A DNA stretch of 8,415 bases. It comes from Chloroflexota bacterium (GTDB taxonomy: Bacteria; Chloroflexota; Anaerolineae; Anaerolineales; DRMV01). The translations under genes and the position numbers were made by a program. The notes under the pieces are model-generated. The model had not been told where the DNA came from. It saw only the letters and a list, made by a program, of their open reading frames with translations, and did no database searches. The DNA is taken from assembly GCA_013153335.1 (NCBI GenBank), contig JAADEP010000125.1, positions 1-8,415 of the forward strand, given 5' to 3'. Position 1 is the stretch's first letter; the number at the start of each line of letters is the position of its first letter. Shown here in pieces: positions 1 to 5,147 of the stretch.

Positions 1-341
1 AGGCAAATTTCGTAGAAGTGAGAGATAAAATAAGAGCCAGTCTGCAGCGGATGATGCTCGCCTAACCCAGGATTTCGCCCCAGAAATCACGACCCACGCC
101 CTCTATCGGCTTTGGAACGACATGCGCGATGGGAAATGGCGAGCTGGGAGGCAGTGCGCAAGGCGCGTTGTGCCTGGCTCAACGGCGACAGCCCTCTTCG
201 CCTCCCCTCGCCACGTGACCGTTTCTACAACATTTGCGTGCACCCGCGGGTTCGAAAAAACGGGTACAACCCCAAACGGGCTCGCGTTCGTCGGAAAAGG
301 GAGGATTTCCAAGAAAGTGCACACGGCTCCGCGCGGCAAGC
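1..341. other. Non-coding stretch upstream of tRNA-Arg
   Basis: I see no gene I can support here. Plus frame 2 is free of stops from position 29 to 472, but it runs straight through the tRNA gene, has no ribosome binding site, and turns into Arg/Pro/Thr-rich sequence typical of chance ORFs in GC-rich DNA. A short stop-bounded reading at 3-65 (plus frame 3) could be the tail of a gene that begins outside the window, but it is too short to judge. No CRISPR, insertion sequence or RNA gene was recognised. Confidence 0.5.
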
Positions 342-370
342 TAGTCAAAGCGGGGCAATGGCGGTATAAT
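342..370 (+). promoter_or_regulatory. Sigma-70-type promoter of tRNA-Arg
   Basis: A perfect -10 hexamer TATAAT lies at 365-370. A -35-like TAGTCA (four of six consensus bases) lies at 342-347, with the ideal 17-bp spacer. The expected start of transcription is near 377, about a dozen bases before the mature tRNA 5' end at 389, which suits a short tRNA leader removed by RNase P. Confidence 0.8.
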
Positions 371-388
371 GGGAATCGAAAGGACCGA

Positions 389-461
389 GCCCCCGTAGCT
401 CAATGGATAGAGCAGCGGCCTTCTAAGCCGTGGGTTGCAGGTTCGAGTCCTGCCGGGGGCG
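389..461 (+). tRNA. tRNA-Arg (anticodon UCU)
   Basis: A complete 73-nt cloverleaf. The acceptor stem GCCCCCG (389-395) pairs with CGGGGGC (454-460), and the discriminator is G461. The D stem is GCTC/GAGC, the anticodon stem GCGGC/GCCGT (one G-U pair), and the loop CTTCTAA holds anticodon TCT at 422-424. The T arm is GCAGG-TTCGAGT-CCTGC. It decodes AGA and AGG. The 3' CCA is not encoded, so a CCA-adding enzyme is needed. It is transcribed on the plus strand, opposite to every protein gene here. Confidence 0.97.
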
Positions 462-504
462 CTCCCCTGTGAAGCCTCTCGGAAATCGGGTGAGTGCGTC
501 CGCG

Positions 505-577
505 GCCCCGCCATGGCTGGGTGCATGAAGGCGCTTAAAACGTGGCGGGGCTAGGCGCCCCTAACCTAGCCCCGCAC
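505..577. repeat. Three-segment, mutually exclusive inverted repeats
   Basis: Segment A (GCCCCGCCA, 505-513) is perfectly complementary to TGGCGGGGC at 543-551. Segment B (GCGGGGCTAGG, 545-555) is perfectly complementary to segment C (CCTAGCCCCGC, 565-575). The two stems share bases 545-551, so they cannot form together. A further small hairpin, CTCCA-ttg-TGGAG, follows at 580-592. The layout resembles antiterminator/terminator alternatives, but no leader peptide or downstream plus-strand gene is seen, so any function is inference. Confidence 0.5.
537..575 (-). terminator. Possible intrinsic terminator of the antiporter unit
   Basis: On the minus strand the perfect 11-bp stem 575-565/555-545, with a 9-nt loop, is followed by CACG and then four T residues (540-537). 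The stem is strong, but the T tract is short and set back by four bases. It lies about 200 bases past the stop of the Ig-like gene and is the only plausible intrinsic terminator found for that operon. It could instead be a structure belonging to the plus-strand tRNA transcript. Confidence 0.4.
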
Positions 578-781
578 AGCTCCATTGTGGAGTCTATTCT
601 GCGCTCTATTCTTGCCCTTCAAACAACCCTGCCTTAAAGATACATGAAAACCCGCCGCGCGAGAGATAACTTCCGCGCAGTGTACATACGACTTTCGTGC
701 ATTCAAGTGTCGTGTAGGGATCACTAGCTTTCTTGCTCAAGATAGTCAAGAACCCTGATTCGCGCGCCCCCGACCAAAGGT
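578..781. other. Gene-free stretch downstream of the Ig-like gene
   Basis: No supported gene lies between the hairpin cluster and the stop codon at 782. The region is less GC-rich than its surroundings. It contains the near-direct repeat TCTATTCT (593-600 and again about 604-611) and a 12-bp dyad TCTTG-ct-CAAGA at 731-742. On the minus strand TTGACT (749-744) lies 17 bp from a poor -10 (TAGTGA, 726-721). This could be a 3' untranslated region or a small RNA locus. Confidence 0.4.
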
Positions 782-1459
782 CTACGATGGCGGTCGGTGC
801 AGGCCGCGCCACGCCAACAGCAGGCTCAAGAGCCCGCCCACGAGCGCGCCGCCCTCCAGGGCTTGGCGCCACAGGGTATTCGTATCGCGCTCGCGCGCGG
901 GGTCCTCGGGCGCAGGGGTGGCGCGGGGCAATGGCCATGGCGTGACCGTCGGGGTCGGCCCGAGCGCGGTGGGTGTGCCTGGGCCGCGCGCGAGCGGGCG
1001 CGCCCAATTCGTCGGTGTGGGTTCGGGTTGGGTGTGGTTGCGCACCTGAACCGGCACCTCATGGACCAACGTCTGACCGTTGGCCAGGGTCACGGTCAGC
1101 CGCAGGATGTACCACCCATCCGCCACAGCCGTGGTATCCCAGGTGTACAGTGGGCCCTGCGTTTGCGGCTGCGTCCATTGGGCCAGAGGGAACCACGCGA
1201 CTTGAGGTTGGCGGTAGCCCAAATCAAGCCGCGCGGCCCGAAAGCCCGGTGCCGCGGTGTGGCCGTGGATGGTCACCCGGCCCTGCAGCGCCGCGCCGGG
1301 CAGCGGCGCGTCCAAGCCGATGGTCCCAGGTGCGGGCGAGACCCACGGCGTTGGCGTTGCGGTCGACGTCGCGGGCGGTGGGGTCGCGGTCAGGCCCAGG
1401 CTCAACAAAGCCAGCCCGAGCCACCACCCCACCGGCCCGCGCACCGAGTTGGGCTTCAT
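782..1459 (-). CDS. Exported Ig-like protein with C-terminal membrane anchor
   Basis: A 225-residue protein of unknown function. Residues 1-30 look like a signal peptide: a basic start, a hydrophobic core around 11-24, then Ala/Pro. A Thr/Pro-rich spacer (about 25-46) follows. Residues 47-141 are predicted to be one beta-sandwich domain of bacterial Ig-like type, with alternating hydrophobic strands and the pattern WDTTAVADGWYILRLTV at 107-123. A second Pro/Thr-rich linker covers 142-186. Near the C-terminus a hydrophobic helix (about 203-217) is followed by basic residues, suggesting a type I protein with its bulk outside the cell. Its ATG overlaps the stop of the PII-like gene (ATGA), and no clear Shine-Dalgarno is seen, so translational coupling is likely. 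It may be a structural or sensory partner of the antiporter unit, but the sequence does not prove that. Confidence 0.75.
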   Translation of the reverse strand: MKPNSVRGPVGWWLGLALLSLGLTATPPPATSTATPTPWVSPAPGTIGLDAPLPGAALQGRVTIHGHTAAPGFRAARLDLGYRQPQVAWFPLAQWTQPQTQGPLYTWDTTAVADGWYILRLTVTLANGQTLVHEVPVQVRNHTQPEPTPTNWARPLARGPGTPTALGPTPTVTPWPLPRATPAPEDPARERDTNTLWRQALEGGALVGGLLSLLLAWRGLHRPPS

Positions 1460-1824
1460 GCCGATGCGTCAGACGAGATTTGCTTCCGCAGGCCGCGCGC
1501 CTTCAGCACCGGCACCACAAAGATGATGCCCGTGTGCGGACGCCGAAAATCGCCCACAATTTTCTCGGTCGCGTCCAAGATCGCGTCAGCCGTCGCTTCA
1601 TCCTCGACCACCGTGAACAACGTGCGATGCCGGTACTCTTGTCGCGAAAGCAAGGTTTGGAGCGAGGGCAGAATGCCCAGGTCGTCGCGCAAGGCCTGCG
1701 TGTGCCGGTACAGGCCCGAGCTTTCCAGCATAGTTGCACCGCCCGCGCCGGCCGCTTGCCACGCGTCCAGCACGGCCTGGCACAGCTCGACGTTGTCTAA
1801 AACCAAAACCACCATATAAGCCAT
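1456..1824 (-). CDS. PII-like (GlnB-superfamily) regulatory protein
   Basis: A 122-residue soluble protein with a predicted ferredoxin-like beta-alpha-beta repeat: strands at about 3-9, 29-35, 67-73 and 98-105, and helices at 11-25 and 76-91. The segment TGIIFVVPV (98-106) matches the strand after the B-loop of PII proteins, where canonical members read TGxxGDGKIFV. The region corresponding to the T-loop (about 36-66) is long and lacks the classic uridylylated Tyr context, so control by GlnD is unlikely. Family members bind adenine nucleotides at subunit clefts and control a partner protein, often a transporter. The gene lies 25 bases after the antiporter stop, has AGGAG at 1837-1833 eight bases from its ATG, and overlaps the next gene by four bases. 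The specific ligand cannot be read from the sequence. Superfamily assignment is fairly secure; the subfamily is not. Confidence 0.8.
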   Translation of the reverse strand: MAYMVVLVLDNVELCQAVLDAWQAAGAGGATMLESSGLYRHTQALRDDLGILPSLQTLLSRQEYRHRTLFTVVEDEATADAILDATEKIVGDFRRPHTGIIFVVPVLKARGLRKQISSDASA

Positions 1825-1849
1825 CGTTCTTGCTCCTCAGGTGCGGAGA

Positions 1850-3061
1850 TCAAGCGCGGCTCGCTGAGCTCGCGGGATAAAGCGCGCGCAGCGCCGGCGG
1901 CGTGATCAGGGTCGTGACCAGCACCATGAGCACCACGCCCGCGAAAATCTGCTCAGATACCAGGTTGAGCTGCATGCCCAAAGAGGCCGCGATCAGGCCC
2001 ACCTCCCCGCGAGAGGTCATGCCCGTGCCCAACCGCAGCGCGTCCAGCCAGTTGAAGCCGCCCAGGCGCCCGCCCAGCGCGCTGCCCGCGACCTTGGAAA
2101 CCACCGCGACCAACACCATGAGCGTGACCATGAGACCGCCCCCACCGTGCAACGCCGCGGCCACGTCGGTCTGCAAGCCGATATTGACGAAGAACAACGG
2201 GACCAGCCACGCGTACGCGATGGTGTGCACTCCGTGCATGATCTTGTTCCGCCATGGCGTGGCGCCGAAGAGCAGACCCGCGAGGAACGCGCCGGTGATG
2301 GCCGCGATCCCGCCCAGGGCTTCGGCGGCCCATGAGAAAAAGAGCATGACCACCACGGCCAGCGAGAGCACGCCCTCGCTAATGGGCTGCCGTTCCACCC
2401 ATTGGGTCACCCGAGGCAACACCAAGCGCCCCAGGGTATAAAACACGCCGAAATACGCGACCATCCGCACGAAAATCCAGAGCATAGCCCCCGGGCCAGA
2501 GCTCTCGCCGCCGACCACGGCCAAAAAGAACGAGAGCAGCAGGATGACCAACACGTCATCCACCACGGCCGCGCCCAGCAGGGCCAGGCCCACCGGCGTG
2601 CGCAAAACGCCCAGCTCCATCAGGGTCTGGGCTGAGATGCTCACACTGGTCGCGGCCATCACCAGGCCGATAAAGAGCGCGGCCTCATTGCTCTGCCCCA
2701 AAGGCCGGAACGTGAGCCACGCGAGGAGCACGGGCGTCGCGACGCCCAGCAGACCCGCCCACACCGCGGGTTTGCCCGCGCGCAACAGCGCGGTGAGCTC
2801 CACTTCCAAGCCCGCGGCGAACATCAAGAAAAGCACGCCCAAAAAGGCCAAGTGCTCGATCACCAGCGCGAGCTCGTGATGCTCCGCGAACACCGGCCAC
2901 GAGATCATGTCCAGAAACGAAGGGCCCAAGATCAGCCCGACCAACAATTCGCCCAACACCGCGGGCTGGCGCAAGCGCGTGCTCACATAGCCGCCCAGCT
3001 TGGCCGCCGCGATGATAAAAGCCAACGATAATGCAAACGCCAACGTTTGATGCAGGTCCAT
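1850..3061 (-). CDS. CPA2-family cation/proton antiporter, membrane domain only
   Basis: A 403-residue polytopic membrane protein with about 12-13 hydrophobic segments. It probably exchanges Na+ or K+ for H+ across the cytoplasmic membrane. Family marks are the early helix LGELLVGLILGPSFL (36-50), the FLMFAAGLEVE segment (78-88) and the paired acids in AAVVDDV (164-170; D168/D169), the expected ion-binding site. Further marks are GAFLAGLLFG (257-266), FFVNIGLQTD (290-299) and GMTSRGEVGLI (347-357). It stops after the transport domain, without the C-terminal TrkA-N/RCK domain of Kef-type members, so regulation would have to come from another protein. The adjacent PII-like gene is the obvious candidate. 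I chose the ATG at 3061 because the longer GTG start at 3127 sits upstream of the predicted -10 element. GGGAG lies only two bases before the ATG, an unusually short gap. Confidence 0.9.
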   Translation of the reverse strand: MDLHQTLAFALSLAFIIAAAKLGGYVSTRLRQPAVLGELLVGLILGPSFLDMISWPVFAEHHELALVIEHLAFLGVLFLMFAAGLEVELTALLRAGKPAVWAGLLGVATPVLLAWLTFRPLGQSNEAALFIGLVMAATSVSISAQTLMELGVLRTPVGLALLGAAVVDDVLVILLLSFFLAVVGGESSGPGAMLWIFVRMVAYFGVFYTLGRLVLPRVTQWVERQPISEGVLSLAVVVMLFFSWAAEALGGIAAITGAFLAGLLFGATPWRNKIMHGVHTIAYAWLVPLFFVNIGLQTDVAAALHGGGGLMVTLMVLVAVVSKVAGSALGGRLGGFNWLDALRLGTGMTSRGEVGLIAASLGMQLNLVSEQIFAGVVLMVLVTTLITPPALRALYPASSASRA

Positions 3062-3117
3062 AACTCCCGTCAACAGTACCGCGCGCACGCGCGAAGATGG
3101 CCCATCCGGGCAGGCCA

Positions 3118-3126
3118 AGTATAGCA
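3118..3126 (-). promoter_or_regulatory. Extended -10 promoter of the antiporter operon
   Basis: On the minus strand TATACT (3123-3118) differs from consensus at one base and is preceded by TG plus one base (3126-3124), the extended -10 signature. No good -35 is found 16-18 bp upstream, which extended -10 promoters can tolerate. Transcription would start near 3111, giving a leader of about 50 bases before the ATG at 3061. Confidence 0.6.
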
Positions 3127-3129
3127 CGA

Positions 3130-3140
3130 ATTGAGCCCAA
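3130..3140. promoter_or_regulatory. Operator-like repeat copy 1, in the promoter spacer
   Basis: ATTGAGCCCAA (plus strand) is identical over 11 bp to a second copy at 3185-3195. This copy lies just upstream of the -10, where a bound protein would block RNA polymerase. The core TTGAGCCCAA is an imperfect palindrome (TTG..GC..CAA). The binding protein is unknown. Confidence 0.4.
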
Positions 3141-3183
3141 AAGCGTGACGAGATTCGGACCAGATTCGCGCGGAATCCCGTCA

Positions 3184-3197
3184 GATTGAGCCCAATC
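3184..3197. promoter_or_regulatory. Operator-like dyad copy 2, upstream of the promoter
   Basis: GATTGAGCCCAATC is a 14-bp dyad with perfect GATTG/CAATC arms; only the central AGCC departs from symmetry, at one base pair. It lies 55 bp upstream of copy 1, in the gap between acpS and the antiporter. Two similar half-symmetric sites flanking a promoter suggest control by a dimeric DNA-binding protein. This is inferred from spacing and symmetry only. Confidence 0.4.
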
Positions 3198-3218
3198 GTT
3201 CGAAAACCTGGTGAAGTC

Positions 3219-3635
3219 CTACGAGGATGGTTCAGACGCCGCAGGCGCTGAATCCGTAGCCGGACCCGGCCCCCAAGCCAGGACGACCGCGCCCGCGCAT
3301 CGATCGGTGTGCGTCAAGCTCACGGACCAGCCCACCAGGCCCAGCGCGCGGGCCCGCTGCGCGGCCCGACCGTGCAAGTGCAGCACAGGCGCGCCCTGAG
3401 CATCGAGCCGGACCTCGATCTCGTGCCAGCCCACGGGCCCGATGCCCGTGCCCAAGGCCTTGGCCGTGGCTTCTTTGGCCGCGAAGCGCGCGGCCAAGCG
3501 CTCGACGCGACCTCGGGCGTCCGCCCGCTCGCGTGGGGTGAACAGGCGCGCCAACGCGCGCGGGCCGTGCCGCGCGAGCAGGCGGCCGAAGCGTTCCACC
3601 TCGACCAGGTCAAAGCCCATCCGAAACACGGTCAT
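3219..3635 (-). CDS. acpS: Holo-[acyl-carrier-protein] synthase (AcpS)
   Basis: A 138-residue 4'-phosphopantetheinyl transferase that moves phosphopantetheine from CoA to a serine of apo-ACP, activating fatty acid synthesis in the cytoplasm. The N-terminal pattern MGFDLVEVERF (6-16) carries the Mg2+-binding Asp9. RFAAKEATAKALGTGIG (50-66) carries the second metal ligand, Glu54. VSLTHTDRCAGAVVLAW (105-121) is the family's C-terminal motif. The ATG at 3635 aligns residue for residue with the usual AcpS N-terminus, whereas the open frame further upstream does not. That start gives a 26-base overlap with the acetyltransferase gene and no clear Shine-Dalgarno, which suggests translational coupling. 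A Ser/Ala/Pro-rich tail of about 15 residues (124-138) extends past the usual end. The assignment is secure. Confidence 0.93.
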   Translation of the reverse strand: MTVFRMGFDLVEVERFGRLLARHGPRALARLFTPRERADARGRVERLAARFAAKEATAKALGTGIGPVGWHEIEVRLDAQGAPVLHLHGRAAQRARALGLVGWSVSLTHTDRCAGAVVLAWGPGPATDSAPAASEPSS

Positions 3636-4551
3636 AGGGCGCCGAGGGAAGGCCGGTGGCCGCGCGCAGCGCGCCGGTTTCCAAGGGGCGCTCATCCAAA
3701 CGCCGCAGCCACACCGGCAGGGAATTGAGCTTACGAAAGCCCAAGCTCTGATACAAACGCAACGCGGGTGTGTTTTCCGCCTGGGTGTTGACCGTAACCC
3801 AGCCGTCGGCCTCCGCGCGCAAAGCCTGCAACCCGGCCGCGACCAAAGCCCGCCCCACCCCGCGGCGCTGCCACGTGGGATGTACAGCCAGGCGGGCCAA
3901 GTGCGCGCCCTGGGGGCTGGCCGTGAAGATTTCGTACCCGATCACCTGGCCTTGGGCGTCTTCGACCACATAAGCCAGGCGCGCGCTTTGGAACGCGTGG
4001 GCCAACAGCGACGCGTGCAAACGCCACAGCGGCGGGAAGGCCGCCTGGTCGACCGCGTGCACCGCGGGCACGTCGGCCTCGTGCATCGTGCGCACGCGCA
4101 CCCCGACCGGGAAGGGTGCTTGGGGCGGATGGGGCGCGTTCCAGTATAAGAACCGCAGTGGCACCTGTCGGTCGAACCCCTGCCGGCGCAACCAGCGATC
4201 GATCCACGCGCGGCCGCCCAAGGCCGCGACCCAACGCACGCCCGTCGCGGCGAGCTCGGGCACGCTCGCGCGCCATAGCAAGCGCCACGCGACGTCCGAG
4301 GGCACATCCCCGCGGACCGCGAAGAAACGCAGCCAGGCCAGGAGATCGTTTTCGGGCTGCACCACCATCGCGGCCACCACGCGCGTCTCAACCGTGAGGG
4401 CCCAGCCAATGCGCGCGTCCAGCCAATCCCGCAGGTGCGTCCAGCCGGGGTAATAGTAGGTGTGCGGGTCGCCGTAAACGAATTGCAACAGCAGATCACG
4501 GTCTTGGGGGATCAACGGGCGCAGGCGGAAGGCCGAACGTGCCAAATCCAT
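3610..4551 (-). CDS. GNAT-family N-acetyltransferase
   Basis: A 313-residue protein. The C-terminal part (about 150-285) is a GNAT domain: MHEADVPAVHAVDQAAF (156-172) is the first helix region, LARLAVHPTWQRRGVGRAL (218-236) is the strand plus acetyl-CoA pyrophosphate loop (Q228-R-R-G-V-G233), and NTQAENTPALRLYQSLGF (255-272) is the closing motif seen in RimI-like enzymes. The N-terminal half (1-145) begins like a GNAT domain (FRLRPLIPQDRDLLLQFV, 8-25) but lacks the Q/R-x-x-G-x-G loop, so it is probably a degenerate second copy. The substrate cannot be read from the sequence. I chose the ATG at 4551 because AGGAGG lies six bases upstream; the longer frame to 4608 overlaps the previous gene and has no such site. 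The gene's end overlaps acpS. Confidence 0.87.
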   Translation of the reverse strand: MDLARSAFRLRPLIPQDRDLLLQFVYGDPHTYYYPGWTHLRDWLDARIGWALTVETRVVAAMVVQPENDLLAWLRFFAVRGDVPSDVAWRLLWRASVPELAATGVRWVAALGGRAWIDRWLRRQGFDRQVPLRFLYWNAPHPPQAPFPVGVRVRTMHEADVPAVHAVDQAAFPPLWRLHASLLAHAFQSARLAYVVEDAQGQVIGYEIFTASPQGAHLARLAVHPTWQRRGVGRALVAAGLQALRAEADGWVTVNTQAENTPALRLYQSLGFRKLNSLPVWLRRLDERPLETGALRAATGLPSAPYDRVSDGL

Positions 4552-4557
4552 ACGAGG

Positions 4558-4563
4558 CCTCCT
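4558..4563 (-). promoter_or_regulatory. Ribosome binding site of the acetyltransferase
   Basis: AGGAGG on the minus strand, six bases from the ATG at 4551. It decides the start in favour of 4551 over the longer frame. The sequence from here to the start codon resembles that of the preceding TPR gene; the two share CCTCGTATGGA across their starts. Confidence 0.75.
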
Positions 4564-4579
4564 GGGCCAAAGCGCGCGA

Positions 4580-4603
4580 ACGCGCGGGCAGGTGCCCGCG
4601 CGT
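4580..4603. repeat. Perfect 11-bp GC-rich palindrome in the gene gap
   Basis: ACGCGCGGGCA (4580-4590) and TGCCCGCGCGT (4593-4603) are exact inverted copies separated by two bases. The structure begins one base after the TPR stop codon on the minus strand and fills half the 53-base gap before the acetyltransferase. No T tract follows, so it is not a standard intrinsic terminator. It could stabilise the upstream mRNA, weaken read-through or bind a protein. Confidence 0.7.
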
Positions 4604-4604
4604 C

Positions 4605-5132
4605 TCAAGAGCCCAAAAAGCGGAAGGGCCAGCGCAACAACGCGCGCAAACGCTGGTGCAAACGCTTGGGCGATGAAGCCAACCCCTGGTCCATGGTCAC
4701 CAGGGCTTCAAGGGGACGGTTTTGGCGCAGTTGCAAACGCGAGAGCGCTTGCGCGACATATGCGACGGCTTCGCCCTCGCCCGCGGCCTCGAGCAGCTTC
4801 CAGGCCCGGCGGTAGGCCTGAACCGCTTCATCCGTACGGCCCAGCGCTTCGAGCGCGCTTCCGATATTGCCCCAGGCGAGCCCCTCGCGCCGCGCGTCGT
4901 CGTGCTGCGCGAACACCGCGGGTAAGGGCTCGAGCACGCGCAAGGCCTCCCCGGGTTGATCGGCTTGTAGCAAAGCCACGGCTTGATTGCTGCGCATTTC
5001 GGCCGCCAAAAGGGGCTGGCCGGCCGCGTCGTAGGCCTGGGCCGCACGCGCGTACAACGCGGCCGCTTCGGCATAGCGACCGCGGCGAAAGGCTCGCGTA
5101 GCCTGTTCGGCCAAAGATTTCGCATCGTCCAT
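4605..5132 (-). CDS. TPR-repeat protein
   Basis: A 175-residue cytoplasmic protein made almost wholly of tetratricopeptide-like helix pairs at about 6-39, 44-77, 83-116 and 122-155. Signature residues include RRGRYAEAAALYARAAQAY (16-34) and GNIGSALEALGRTDEAVQAY (88-107). It has no signal peptide and no enzymatic motif. The C-terminal tail (156-173) is strongly basic and aromatic (RLHQRLRALLRWPFRFL), which could touch a membrane or nucleic acid. TPR arrays bind other proteins, so it probably works as an adaptor. It starts 15 bases after the XRE regulator stop, with GGAG seven bases before its ATG, so the two genes are almost certainly co-transcribed and may act together. The precise role is not known. 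Confidence 0.83.
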   Translation of the reverse strand: MDDAKSLAEQATRAFRRGRYAEAAALYARAAQAYDAAGQPLLAAEMRSNQAVALLQADQPGEALRVLEPLPAVFAQHDDARREGLAWGNIGSALEALGRTDEAVQAYRRAWKLLEAAGEGEAVAYVAQALSRLQLRQNRPLEALVTMDQGLASSPKRLHQRLRALLRWPFRFLGS

Positions 5133-5147
5133 ACGAGGGCTCCGGGG

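Noticed and set aside
122..472. Plus-strand open frame running through tRNA-Arg
   Set aside because: It reads across a complete tRNA and its promoter, has no ribosome site, and has biased Arg/Pro/Thr content expected from GC-rich non-coding DNA.
634..702. A 22-codon basic ORF on the minus strand in the gene-free stretch
   Set aside because: There is no Shine-Dalgarno before its ATG and nothing besides length and charge to support it.
606..1007. Minus-strand frame overlapping the end of the Ig-like gene
   Set aside because: It is a frame shadow of the Pro/Thr-rich coding region continued into non-coding DNA, without a ribosome site or domain.
797..1819. Long plus-strand frame (340 codons) opposite the PII-like and Ig-like genes
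   Set aside because: It is antisense to two well-supported overlapping genes, has an Arg/Gln/Gly-rich composition, and shows no recognisable domain.
3062..3127. Longer antiporter start (GTG at 3127)
   Set aside because: The codon lies upstream of the predicted -10 element, and the extra 22 residues do not resemble the family's N-terminus.
3230..3256. Inverted repeat TTCAG...CTGAA at the end of acpS as a terminator
   Set aside because: The stem is interrupted, lies inside the coding sequence, and has no T tract after it.
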